A DNA stretch of 64,000 nt from Calliphora vicina. Taxonomy: Eukaryota; Arthropoda; Insecta; Diptera; Calliphoridae. The stretch spans positions 1 to 64,000 of the forward strand of contig NW_027052619.1 of assembly GCF_958450345.1 (NCBI RefSeq), read 5' to 3'. Made by a program: the position numbers and the translations under genes. Below the pieces are notes generated by a model. That model was not told the origin of the DNA, did not search any database, and worked only from the letters and a program-made list of their open reading frames with translations. Shown piece by piece: positions 25,201 through 39,060 of the stretch; the first letter of the stretch is position 1; each line of letters opens with the position of its first letter.

Positions 25201-25860
25201 TAGCTCTTTAGGGCCTTTTAAAATTGCGATTTATATGAAGTCGTTAAAAACTGGGGTAATTTTGGGACATTTTTTGAAAAATGTCCGATATACCCGCATA
25301 TATATCGGGTACTATTTATGCTAGCTACATAAGTTATACCTTGTTAGAAAGCTACAATCTCATGCCATCCAAATATAAAAAAATGTAGCTTCCTAGCTCT
25401 TTAGGGGCCTTTATAATTGCGATTTATATGAAGTCTTTAAAAACTGGGGTAATTTTGGGACATTTTTTGAAAAATGTCCGATATACCCGCATATATATCG
25501 GGTACTATTTATGCTAGCTACATAAGTTATACCTTGTTAGAAAGCTACAATCTCATGCCATCCAAATATAAAAAAATGTAGCTTCCTAGCTCTTTAGGGG
25601 CCTTTGGAATTGCGATTTATATGAAGTCGTTAAAAACTTGGGTAATTTTGGGACATTTTTCGAAAAATGTCCGATATGCCCGCATATATATCGGGTACTA
25701 TTTATGCTAGCTACATAAGTTATACCTTGTTAGAAAGCTACAATCTCATGCCATCCAAATATAAAAAAATTTAGCTTCCTAGCTCTTTAGGGGCCTTTAT
25801 AATTGCGATTTATATGAAGTCGTTAAAAACTGGGGTAATTTTGGGACATTTTTTGAAAAA

Positions 25861-25900
25861 TGTCCGATATACCCGCATATATATCGGGTACTATTTATTC
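25861..25900 (+). other. Paralogous empty site of the transposon insertion
   Basis: The markers AATAATAAAATTT and CTTTGGAATTG occur at 19862 and 20279 on the transposon side and at 25184 and 25601 here, both 5322 bp away. The monomer corresponding to the interrupted one is intact here: GATATACCCGCATATATATCGGG followed by the TATTC variant, as on the right side of the transposon. It shows what the target looked like before insertion. Confidence 0.7.
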
Positions 25901-28900
25901 TAGCTACATAAGTTATACCTTGTTAGAAAGCTACAATCTCATGCCATCCAAATATAAAAAAATTTAGCTTCCTAGCTCTTTAGGGCCTTTTAAAATTGCG
26001 ATTTATATGAAGTCGTTAAAAACTGGGGTAATTTTGGGACATTTTTTGAAAAATGTCCGATATACCCGCATATATATCGGGTACTATTTATTCTAGCTAC
26101 ATAAGTTATACCTTGTTAGAAAGCTACAATCTCATGTCATCCAAATATAAAAAAATTTAGCTTCCTAGCTCTTTAGGGCCTTTTAAAATTGCGATTTATA
26201 TGAAGTCGTTAAAAACTGGGGTAATTTTGGGACATTTTTTGAAAAATGTCCGATATACCCGCATATATATCGGGTACTATTTATGCTAGCTACATAAGTT
26301 ATACGTTGTTAGAAAGCTACAATCTCATGCCATCCAAATATAAAAAAAAGTAGCTTCCTAGCTCTTTAGGGGCCTTTATAATTGCGATTTATATGAAGTC
26401 GTTAAAAACTGGGGTAATTTTGGGACATTTTTTGAAAAATGTCCGATATACCCGCATATATATCGGGTACTATTTATGCTAGCTACATAAGTTATACCTT
26501 GTTAGAAAGCTACAATCTCATGCCATCCAAATATAAAAAAATTTAGCTTCCTAGCTCTTTGGGCCTTTTAAAATTGCGATTTTATATGAAGTCGTTAAAA
26601 ACTGGGGTAATTTTGGGACATTTTTTGAAAAATGTCCGATATACCCGCATATATATCGGGTACTATTTATGCTAGCTACATAAGTTATACCTTGTTAGAA
26701 AGCTACAATCTCATGCCATCCAAATATAAAAAAATTTAGCTTCCTAGCTCTTTAGGGGCCTTTATAATTGCGATTTATATGAAGTCGTTAAAAACTGGGG
26801 TAATTTTGGGACATTTTTTGAAAAATGTCCGATATACCCGCATATATATCGGGTACTATTTATGCTAGCTACATAAGTTATACCTTGTTAGAAAGCTACA
26901 ATCTCATGCCATCCAAATATAAAAAAATTTAGCTTCCTAGCTCTTTAGGGCCTTTTAAAATTGCGATTTATATGAAGTCGTTAAAAACTGGGGTAATTTT
27001 GGGACATTTTTTGAAAAATGTCCGATATACCCGCAGATATATCGGGTACTATTTATTCTAGCTACATAAGTTATACCTTGTTAGAAAGCTACAATCTCAT
27101 GTCATCCAAATATAAAAAAATTTAGCTTCCTAGCTCTTTAGGGCCTTTTAAAATTGCGATTTATATGAAGTCGTTAAAAACTGGGGTAATTTTGGGACAT
27201 TTTTTGAAAAATGTCCGATATACCCGCATATATATCGGGTACTATTTATGCTAGCTACATAAGTTATACCTTGTTAGCAAGCTACAATCTCATGTCATCC
27301 AAATATAAAAAAATTTGGCTTCCTAGCTCTTTAGGGCCTTTTAAAATTGCGATTTATATGAAGTCGTTAAAAACTGGGGTAATTTTGGGACATTTTTTGA
27401 AAAATGTCCGATATACCCGCATATATATCGGGTACTATTTATGGTAGCTACATAAGTTATACCTTGTTAGAAAGCTACAATCTCATGCCATCCAAATATA
27501 AAAAAATGTAGCTTCCTAGCTCTTTAGGGGCCTTTATAATTGCGATTTATATGAAGTCGTTAAAAACTGGGGTAATTTTGGGACATTTTTTGAAAAATGT
27601 CCGATATACCCGCATATATATCGGGTACTATTTATGCTAGCTACATAAGTTATACCTTGTTAGAAAGCTACAATCTCATGCCATCCAAATATAAAAAAGT
27701 TTAGCTTCCTAGCTCTTTAGGGGCCTTTATAATTGCGATTTATATGAAGTCGTTAAAAACTGGGGTAATTTTGGGACATTTTTTGAAAAATGTCCGATAT
27801 GCCCGCATATATATCGGGTACTATTTATGCTAGCTACATAAGTTATACCTTGTTAGAAAGCTACAATCTCATGCCATCCAAATATAAAAAAATTTAGCTT
27901 CCTAGCTCTTTAGGGGCCTTTATAATTGCGATTTATATGAAGTCGTTAAAAACTGGGGTAATTTTGGGACATTTTTCGAAAAATGTCCGATATGCCCGCA
28001 TATATATCGGGTACTATTTATTCTAGCTACATAAGTTATACCTTGTTAGAAAGCTACAATCTCATGCCATCCAAATATAAAAAAATTTAGCTTCCTAGCT
28101 CTTTAGGGGCCTTTAGAATTGCGATTTATATGAAGTCGTTAAAAACTTGGGTAATTTTGGGACATTTTTCGAAAAATGTCCGATATGCCCGCATATATAT
28201 CGGGTACTATTTATGCTAGCTACATAAGTTATACCTTGTTAGAAAGCTACAATCTCATGCCATCCAAATATAAAAAAATTTAGCTTCCTAGCTCTTTAGG
28301 GGCCTTTATAATTGCGATTTATATGAAGTCGTTAAAAACTGGGGTAATTTTGGGACATTTTTTGAAAAATGTCCGATATACCCGCATATATATCGGGTAC
28401 TATTTATGCTAGCTACATAAGTTATACCTTGTTAGAAAGCTACAATCTCATGTCATCCAAATATAAAAAAATTTAGCGTCCTAGCTCTTTAGAGGCCTTT
28501 AGAATTGCGATTTATATGAAGTCGTTAAAAACTTGGGTAATTTTGGGACATTTTTCGAAAAATGTCCGATATGCCCGCATATATATCGGGTACTATTTAT
28601 GCTAGCTACATAAGTTATACCTTGTTAGAAAGCTACAATCTCATGCCATCCAAATATAAAAAAATTTAGCTTCCTAGCTCTTTAGGGGCCTTTATAATTG
28701 CGATTTATATGAAGTCGTTAAAAACTGGGGTAATTTTGGGACATTTTTTGAAAAATGTCCGATATGCCCGCATATATATCGGGTACTATTTATGCTAGCT
28801 ACATAAGTTATACTTTGTTAGAAAGCTACAATGTCATGCCATCCAAATATAAAAAAATTTAGCTTCCTAGCTCTTTAGGGGCCTTTATAATTGCGATTTA

Positions 28901-30409
28901 TATGAAGTCGTTAAAAACTGGGGTAATTTTGGGACATTTTTCGAAAAATGTCCGATATGCCCGCATATATATCGGGTACTATTTATGCTAGCTACATAAG
29001 TTATACCTTGTTAGAAAGCTACAATCTCATGCCATCCAAATATAAAAAAATTTAGCTTCCTAGCTCTTTAGGGGCCTTTAGAATTGCGATTTATATGAAT
29101 TCGTTAAAAACTTGGGTAATTTTGGGACATTTTTCGAAAAATGTCCGATATGCCCGCATATATATCGGGTACTGTTTATGCTAGCTACATAAGTTATACC
29201 TTGTTAGAAAGCTACAATCTCATGCCATCCAAATATAAAAAAATTTAGCTTCCTAGCTCTTTAGGGGCCTTTATAATTGCGATTTATATGAAGTCGTTAA
29301 AAACTGGGGTAATTTTGGGACATTTTTTGAAAAATGTCCGATATACCCGCATATATATCGGGTACTATTTATGCTAGCTACATAAGTTATACCTTGTTAG
29401 AAAGCTACAATCTCATGCCATCCAAATATAAAAAAATTTAGCTTCCTAGCTCTTTAGGGCCTTTTAAAATTGCGATTTATATGAAGTCGTTAAAAACTGG
29501 GGTAATTTTGGGACATTTTTTGAAAAATGTCCGATATACCCGCATATATATCGGGTACTATTTATGCTAGCTACATAAGTTATACCTTGTTAGAAAGCTA
29601 CAATCTCATGTCATCCAAATATAAAAAAATTTAGCTTCCTAGCTCTTTACGGCCTTTTAAAATTGCGATTTATATGAAGTCGTTAAAAACTGGGGTAATT
29701 TTGGGACATTTTTTGAAAAATGTCCGATATACCCGCATATATATCGGGTACTATTTATGGTAGCTACATAAGTTATACCTTGTTAGAAAGCTACAATCTC
29801 ATGCCATCCAAATATAAAAAAATGTAGCTTCCTAGCTCTTTAGGGGCCTTTATAATTGCGATTTATATGAAGTCGTTAAAAACTGGGGTAATTTTGGGAC
29901 ATTTTTTGAAAAATGTCCGATATACCCGCATATATATCGGGTACTATTTATGCTAGCTACATAAGTTATACCTTGTTAGAAAGCTACAATCTCATGCCAT
30001 CCAAATATAAAAAAATTTAGCTTCCTAGCTCTTTAGGGGCCTTTAGAATTGCGATTTATATGAAGTCGTTAAAAACTTGGGTAATTTTGGGACATTTTTC
30101 GAAAAATGTCCGATATGCCCGCATATATATCGGGTACTATTTATGCTAGCTACATAAGTTATACCTTGTTAGAAAGCTACAATCTCATGCCATCCAAATA
30201 TAAAAAAATTTAGCTTCCTAGCTCTTTAGGGGCCTTTATAATTGCGATTTATATGAAGTCGTTAAAAACTGGGGTAATTTTGGGACATTTTTTGAAAAAT
30301 GTCCGATATACCCGCATATATATCGGGTACTATTTATGCTAGCTACATAAGTTATACCTTGTTAGAAAGCTACAATCTCATGCCATCCAAATATAAAAAA
30401 ATTTAGCTT

Positions 30410-30615
30410 CCTACCTCTTTAGGGCCTTTTAAAATTGAAGTCGTTAAAAACTGGGGTAATTTTGGGACATTTTTTGAAAAATGTCCGATATACCCGCATA
30501 TATATCGGGTACTATTTATTCTAGCTACATAAGTTATACCTTGTTAGAAAGCTACAATCTCATGTCATCCAAATATAAAAAAATTTAGCTTCCTAGCTCT
30601 TTTATATGAAGTCGT
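30410..30615 (+). other. Two small deletions in adjacent monomers
   Basis: Near 30438, AAAATTG joins AAGTCG with 11 bp lost. Near 30600, GCTCTT joins TTATATGAAG with 22 bp lost. The monomer between reads TATTC, as does the next. No other monomer shares these breaks, so they are recent or sequencing-related. Confidence 0.75.
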
Positions 30616-31929
30616 TAAAAACTGGGGTAATTTTGGGACATTTTTTGAAAAATGTCCGATATACCCGCATATATATCGGGTACTATTTATTCTAGCTACA
30701 TAAGTTATACCTTGTTAGAAAGCTACAATCTCATGTCATCCAAATATAAAAAAATTTAGCTTCCTAGCTCTTTAGGGCCTTTTAAAATTGCGATTTATAT
30801 GAAGTCGTTAAAAACTGGGGTAATTTTGGGACATTTTTTGAAAAATGTCCGATATACCCGCATATATATCGGGTACTATTTATGCTAGCTACATAAGTTA
30901 TACCTTGTTAGAAAGCTACAATCTCATGCCATCCAAATATAAAAAAATGTAGCTTCCTAGCTCTTTAGGGGCCTTTATAATTGCGATTTATATGAAGTCG
31001 TTAAAAACTGGGGTAATTTTGGGACATTTTTTGAAAAATGTCCGATATACCCGCATATATATCGGGTACTATTTATGCTAGCTACATAAGTTATACCTTG
31101 TTAGAAAGCTACAATCTCATGTCATCCAAATATAAAAAAATTTAGCTTCCTAGCTCTTTAGGGCCTTTTAAAATTGCGATTTATATGAAGTCGTTAAAAA
31201 CTGGGGTAATTTTGGGACATTTTTTGAAAAATGTCCGATATACCCGCATATATATCGGGTACTATTTATGCTAGCTACATAAGTTATACCTTGTTAGAAA
31301 GCTACAATCTCATGTCATCCAAATATAAAAAAAAATTAGCTTCCTAGCTCTTTAGGGGCCTTTAGAATTGCGATTTATATGAAGTCGTTAAAAACTTGGG
31401 TAATTTTGGGACATTTTTCGAAAAATGTCCGATATGCCCGCATATATATCGGGTACTATTTATGCTAGCTACATAAGTTATACCTTGTTAGAAAGCTACA
31501 ATCTCATGCCATCCAAATATAAAAAAATTTAGCTTCCTAGCTCTTTAGGGGCCTTTATAATTGCGATTTATATGAAGTCGTTAAAAACTGGGGTAATTTT
31601 GGGACATTTTTCGAAAAATGTCCGATATGCCCGCATATATATCGGGTACTATTTATGCTAGCTACATAAGTTATACCTTGTTAGAAAGCTACAATCTCAT
31701 GCCATCCAAATATAAAAAAATTTAGCTTCCTAGCTCTTTAGGGGCCTTTATAATTGCGATTTATATGAAGTCGTTAAAAACTGGGGTAATTTTGGGACAT
31801 TTTTTGAAAAATGTCCGATATACCCGCATATATATCGGGTACTATTTATGCTAGCTACATAAGTTATACCTTGTTAGAAAGCTACAATCTCATGCCATCC
31901 AAATATAAAAAAATTTAGCTTCCTAGCTC

Positions 31930-34250
31930 TTGAGGGCCTTTTAAAATTGCGATTTATATGAAGTCGTAAAAAACTGGGGTAATTTTGGGACATTTTTTGA
32001 AAAATGTCCGATATACCCGCATATATATCGGGTACTATTTATGCTAGCTACATAAGTTATACCTTGTTAGAAAGCTACAATCTCATGTCATCCAAATATA
32101 AAAAAATTTAGCTTCCTAGCTCTTTAGGGCCTTTTAAAATTGCGATTTATATGAAGTCGTTAAAAACTTGGGTAATTTTGGGACATTTTTTGAAAAATGT
32201 CCGATATACCCGCATATATATCGGGTACTATTTATGCTAGCTACATAAGTTATACCTTGTTAGAAAGCTACAATCTCATGCCATCCAAATATAAAAAAAT
32301 GTATCTTCCTAGCTCTTTAGGGGCCTTTATAATTGCGATTTATATGAAGTCGTTAAAAACTGGGGTAATTTTGGGACATTTTTCGAAAAATGTCCGATAT
32401 GCCCGCATATATATCGGGTACTATTTATGCTAGCTACATAAGTTATACCTTGTTAGAAAGCTACAATCTCATGCCATCCAAATATAAAAAAATTTAGCTT
32501 CCTAGCTCTTTAGGGGCCTTTATAATTGCGATTTATATGAAGTCGTTAAAAACTGGGGTAATTTTGGGACATTTTTTGAAAAATGTCCGATATACCCGCA
32601 TATATATCGGGTACTATTTATGCTAGCTACATAAGTTATACCTTGTTAGAAAGCTACAATCTCATGCCATCCAAATATAAAAAAATTTAGCTTCCTAGCT
32701 CTTTAGGGCCTTTTAAAATTGCGATTTATATGAAGTCGTTAAAAACTGGGGTAATTTTGGGACATTTTTTGAAAAATGTCCGATATACCCGCATATATAT
32801 CGGGTACTATTTATTCTAGCTACATAAGTTATACCTTGTTAGAAAGCTACAATCTCATGTCATCCAAATATAAAAAAATTTAGCTTCCTAGCTCTTTAGG
32901 GCCTTTTAAAATTGCGATTTATATGAAGTCGTTAAAAACTGGGGTAATTTTGGGACATTTTTTGAAAAATGTCCGATATACCCGCATATATATCGGGTAC
33001 TATTTATGCTAGCTACATAAGTTATACCTTGTTAGAAAGCTGCAATCTCATGCCATATAAATATAAAAAAATTTAGCTTCCTAGCTCTTGAGGGCCTTTT
33101 AAAATTGCGATTTATATGAAGTCGTAAAAAACTGGGGTAATTTTGGGACATTTTTTGAAAAATGTCCGATATACCCGCATATATATCGGGTACTATTTAT
33201 GCTAGCTACATAAGTTATACCTTGTTAGAAAGCTACAATCTCATGTCATCCAAATATAAAAAAATTTAGCTTCCTAGCTCTTTAGGGCCTTTTAAAATTG
33301 CGATTTATATGAAGTCGTTAAAAACTTGGGTAATTTTGGGACATTTTTTGAAAAATGTCCGATATACCCGCATATATATCGGGTACTATTTATGCTAGCT
33401 ACATAAGTTATACCTTGTTAGAAAGCTACAATCTCATGCCATCCAAATATAAAAAAATGTATCTTCCTAGCTCTTTAGGGGCCTTTATAATTGCGATTTA
33501 TATGAAGTCGTTAAAAACTGGGGTAATTTTGGGACATTTTTCGAAAAATGTCCGATATGCCCGCATATATATCGGGTACTATTTATGCTAGCTACATAAG
33601 TTATACCTTGTTAGAAAGCTACAATCTCATGCCATCCAAATATAAAAAAATTTAGCTTCCTAGCTCTTTAGGGGCCTTTATAATTGCGATTTATATGAAG
33701 TCGTTAAAAACTGGGGTAATTTTGGGACATTTTTTGAAAAATGTCCGATATACCCGCATATATATCGGGTACTATTTATGCTAGCTACATAAGTTATACC
33801 TTGTTAGAAAGCTACAATCTCATGCCATCCAAATATAAAAAAATTTAGCTTCCTAGCTCTTTAGGGCCTTTTAAAATTGCGATTTATATGAAGTCGTTAA
33901 AAACTGGGGTAATTTTGGGACATTTTTTGAAAAATGTCCGATATACCCGCATATATATCGGGTACTATTTATTCTAGCTACATAAGTTATACCTTGTTAG
34001 AAAGCTACAATCTCATGTCATCCAAATATAAAAAAATTTAGCTTCCTAGCTCTTTAGGGCCTTTTAAAATTGCGATTTATATGAAGTCGTTAAAAACTGG
34101 GGTAATTTTGGGACATTTTTTGAAAAATGTCCGATATACCCGCATATATATCGGGTACTATTTATGCTAGCTACATAAGTTATACCTTGTTAGAAAGCTA
34201 CAATCTCATGCCATCCAAATATAAAAAAATGTAGCTTCCTAGCTCTTTAG
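31930..34250 (+). repeat. Tandem 6-mer duplication (1158 bp)
   Basis: The private changes CTCTTGAGGG (31932/33090), GTCGTAAAAAACTGGGG (about 31966/33124) and TGTATCTTCC (about 32301/33459) recur 1158 bp apart, exactly 6 x 193. The second copy starts after a monomer with its own changes (GCTGCAATC, CCATATAAATAT near 33041-33060), which places the junction just before 33060. Confidence 0.88.
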
Positions 34251-34779
34251 GGGCCTTTATAATTGCGATTTATATGAAGTCGTTAAAAACTGGGGTAATT
34301 TTGGGACATTTTTTGAAAAATGTCCGATATACCCGCATATATATCGGGTACTATTTATGCTAGCTACATAAGTTATACCTTGTTAGAAAGCTACAATCTC
34401 ATGCCATCCAAATATAAAAAAATTTAGCTTCCTAGCTCTTTAGGGCCTTTTAAAATTGCGATTTATATGAAGTCGTTAAAAACTGGGGTAATTTTGGGAC
34501 ATTTTTTGAAAAATGTCCGATATACCCGCATATATATCGGGTACTATTTATGCTAGCTACATAAGTTATACCTTGTTAGAAAGCTACAATCTCATGCCAT
34601 CCAAATATAAAAAAATTTAGCTTCCTAGCTCTTTAGGGGCCTTTAGAATTGCGATTTATATGAAGTCGTTAAAAACTTGGGTAATTTTGGGACATTTTTC
34701 GAAAAATGTCCGATATGCCCGCATATATATCGGGTACTATTTATGCTAGCTACATAAGTTATACCTTGTTAGAAAGCTA

Positions 34780-36530
34780 TAATCTCATTCCATCCAAATA
34801 TAAAAAAATTTAGCTTCCTGGCTCTTTAGGGCCTTTTAAAATTGCGATTTATATGAAGTCGTTAAAAACTGGGGTAATTTTGGGACATTTTTTGAAAAAT
34901 GTCCGATATACCCGCATATATATCGGGTACTATTTATGCTAGCTACATAAGTTATACCTTGTTAGAAAGCTACAATCTCATGTCATCCAAATATAAAAAA
35001 ATGTAGCTTCCTAGCTCTTTAGGGCCTTTTAAAATTGCGATTTATATGAAGTCGTTAAAAACTGGGGTAATTTTGAGACGTTTTTTGAAAAATGTCCGAT
35101 ATACCCGCATATATATCGGGTACTATTTATGCTAGCTACATAAGTTATACCTTGTTAGAAAGCTACAATCTCATGTCATCCAAATATAAAAAAATGTAGC
35201 TTCCTAGCTCTTTAGGGCCTTTTAAAATTGCGATTTATATGAAGTCGTTAAAAACTGGGGTAATTTTGGGACATTTTTTGAAAAATGTCCGATATACCCG
35301 CATATATATCGGGTACTATTTATGCTAGCTACATAAGTTATACCTTGTTAGAAAGCTACAATCTCATGCCATCCAAATATAAAAAAATTTAGCTTCCTAG
35401 CTCTTTAGGGGCCTTTAGAATTGCGATTTATATGAAGTCGTTAAAAACTTGGGTAATTTTGGGACATTTTTTGAAAAATGTCCGATATACCCGCATATAT
35501 ATCGGGTACTATTTATGCTAGCTACATAAGTTATACCTTGTTAGAAAGCTACAATCTCATGCCATCCAAATATAAAAAAATTTAGCTTCCTAGCTCTTTA
35601 GGGGCCTTTAGAATTGCGATTTATATGAAGTCGTTAAAAACTTGGGTAATTTTGGGACATTTTTCGAAAAATGTCCGATATGCCCGCATATATATCGGGT
35701 ACTATTTATGCTAGCTACATAAGTTATACCTTGTTAGAAAGCTACAATCTCATTCCATCCAAATATAAAAAAATTTAGCTTCCTGGCTCTTTAGGGCCTT
35801 TTAAAATTGCGATTTATATGAAGTCGTTAAAAACTGGGGTAATTTTGGGACATTTTTTGAAAAATGTCCGATATACCCGCATATATATCGGGTACTATTT
35901 ATGCTAGCTACATAAGTTATACCTTGTTAGAAAGCTACAATCTCATGTCATCCAAATATAAAAAAATGTAGCTTCCTAGCTCTTTAGGGCCTTTTAAAAT
36001 TGCGATTTATATGAAGTCGTTAAAAACTGGGGTAATTTTGAGACGTTTTTTGAAAAATGTCCGATATACCCGCATATATATCGGGTACTATTTATGCTAG
36101 CTACATAAGTTATACCTTGTTAGAAAGCTACAATCTCATGTCATCCAAATATAAAAAAATGTAGCTTCCTAGCTCTTTAGGGCCTTTTAAAATTGCGATT
36201 TATATGAAGTCGTTAAAAACTGGGGTAATTTTGGGACATTTTTTGAAAAATGTCCGATATACCCGCATATATATCGGGTACTATTTATGCTAGCTACATA
36301 AGTTATACCTTGTTAGAAAGCTACAATCTCATGCCATCCAAATATAAAAAAATTTAGCTTCCTAGCTCTTTAGGGGCCTTTAGAATTGCGATTTATATGA
36401 AGTCGTTAAAAACTTGGGTAATTTTGGGACATTTTTCGAAAAATGTCCGATATGCCCGCATATATATCGGGTACTATTTATGCTAGCTACATAAGTTATA
36501 CCTTGTTAGAAAGCTACAATCTCATGCCAT
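34780..36530 (+). repeat. Tandem 5-mer duplication (965 bp)
   Basis: CTCATTCCATCC (about 34786/35751), CCTGGCTC (34817/35782) and GAGACGTTTTTTG (35075/36040) each recur 965 bp apart, exactly 5 x 193. One difference inside: the CTTGGG monomer at 35437 carries the TTTTTTG and ACCCG form instead of the usual TTTTTCG and GCCCG. Confidence 0.88.
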
Positions 36531-39060
36531 CCAAATATAAAAAAATTTTGCTTCCTAGCTCTTTAGGGGCCTTTATAATTGCGATTTATATGAAGTCGTT
36601 AAAAACTGGGGTAATTTTGGGACATTTTTTGAAAAATGTCCGATATACCCGCATATATATCGGGTACTATTTATGCTAGCTACATAAGTTATACCTTGTT
36701 AGAAAGCTACAATCTCATGCCATCCAAATATAAAAAAATTTAGCTTCCTAGCTCTTTAGGGCCTTTTAAAATTGCGATTTATATGAAGTCGTTAAAAACT
36801 GGGGTAATTTTGGGACATTTTTTGAAAAATGTCCGATATACCCGCATATATATCGGGTACTATTTATTCTAGCTACATAAGTTATACCTTGTTAGAAAGC
36901 TACAATCTCATGTCATCCAAATATAAAAAAATTTAGCTTCCTAGCTCTTTAGGGCCTTTTAAAATTGCGATTTATATGAAGTCGTTAAAAACTGGGGTAA
37001 TTTTGGGACATTTTTTGAAAAATGTCCGATATACCCGCATATATATCGGGTACTATTTATGCTAGCTACATAAGTTATACCTTGTTAGAAAGCTACAATC
37101 TCATGCCATCCAAATATAAAAAAATGTAGCTTCCTAGCTCTTTAGGGGCCTTTATAATTGCGATTTATATGAAGTCGTTAAAAACTGGGGTAATTTTGGG
37201 ACATTTTTTGAAAAATGTCCGATATACCCGCATATATATCGGGTACTATTTATGCTAGCTACATAAGTTATACCTTGTTAGAAAGCTACAATCTCATGCC
37301 ATCCAAATATAAAAAAATTTAGCTTCCTAGCTCTTTAGGGCCTTTTAAAATTGCGATTTATATGAAGTCGTTAAAAACTGGGGTAATTTTGGGACATTTT
37401 TTGAAAAATGTCCGATATACCCGCATATATATCGGGTACTATTTATGCTAGCTACATAAGTTATACCTTGTTAGAAAGCTACAATCTCATGTCATCCAAA
37501 TATAACAAAATTTAGCTTCCTAGCTCTTTAGGGCCTTTTAAAATTGCGATTTATATGAAGTCGTTAAAAACTGGGGTAATTTTGAGACATTTTTTGAAAA
37601 ATGTCCGATATACCCGCATATATATCGGGTACTATTTATGCTAGCTACATAAGTTATACCTTGTTAGAAAGCTACAATCTCATGCCATCCAAATATAAAA
37701 AAATTTAGCTTCCTAGCTCTTTAGGGGCCTTTAGAATTGCGATTTATATGAAGTCGTTAAAAACTTGGGTAATTTTGGGACATTTTTCGAAAAATGTCCG
37801 ATATGCCCGCATATATATCGGGTACTATTTATGCTAGCTACATAAGTTATACCTTGTTAGAAAGCTACAATCTCATGCCATCCAAATATAAAAAAATTTT
37901 GCTTCCTAGCTCTTTAGGGGCCTTTATAATTGCGATTTATATGAAGTCGTTAAAAACTGGGGTAATTTTGGGACATTTTTTGAAAAATGTCCGATATACC
38001 CGCATATATATCGGGTACTATTTATGCTAGCTACATAAGTTATACCTTGTTAGAAAGCTACAATCTCATGCCATCCAAATATAAAAAAATTTAGCTTCCT
38101 AGCTCTTTAGGGCCTTTTAAAATTGCGATTTATATGAAGTCGTTAAAAACTGGGGTAATTTTGGGACATTTTTTTGAAAAATGTCCGATATACCCGCATA
38201 TATATCGGGTACTATTTATTCTAGCTACATAAGTTATACCTTGTTAGAAAGCTACAATCTCATGTCATCCAAATATAAAAAAATTTAGCTTCCTAGCTCT
38301 TTAGGGCCTTTTAAAATTGCGATTTATATGAAGTCGTTAAAAACTGGGGTAATTTTGGGACATTTTTTGAAAAATGTCCGATATACCCGCATATATATCG
38401 GGTACTATTTATGCTAGCTACATAAGTTATACCTTGTTAGAAAGCTACAATCTCATGCCATCCAAATATAAAAAAATGTAGCTTCCTAGCTCTTTAGGGG
38501 CCTTTATAATTGCGATTTATATGAAGTCGTTAAAAACTGGGGTAATTTTGGGACATTTTTTGAAAAATGTCCGATATACCCGCATATATATCGGGTACTA
38601 TTTATGCTAGCTACATAAGTTATACCTTGTTAGAAAGCTACAATCTCATGCCATCCAAATATAAAAAAATTTAGCTTCCTAGCTCTTTAGGGCCTTTTAA
38701 AATTGCGATTTATATGAAGTCGTTAAAAACTGGGGTAATTTTGGGACATTTTTTGAAAAATGTCCGATATACCCGCATATATATCGGGTACTATTTATGC
38801 TAGCTACATAAGTTATACCTTGTTAGAAAGCTACAATCTCATGTCATCCAAATATAACAAAATTTAGCTTCCTAGCTCTTTAGGGCCTTTTAAAATTGCG
38901 ATTTATATGAAGTCGTTAAAAACTGGGGTAATTTTGAGACATTTTTTGAAAAATGTCCGATATACCCGCATATATATCGGGTACTATTTATGCTAGCTAC
39001 ATAAGTTATACCTTGTTAGAAAGCTACAATCTCATGTCATCCAAATATAAAAAAATTTAG
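36440..39060 (+). repeat. Tandem 7-mer duplication (1351 bp)
   Basis: AAATTTTGCTTCC (about 36544/37895) recurs 1351 bp away (7 x 193), and ATATAACAAAATTT (C at 37506/38858) recurs 1352 bp away, the extra base being a T inserted near 38170. Monomer order between the markers matches. Confidence 0.88.
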
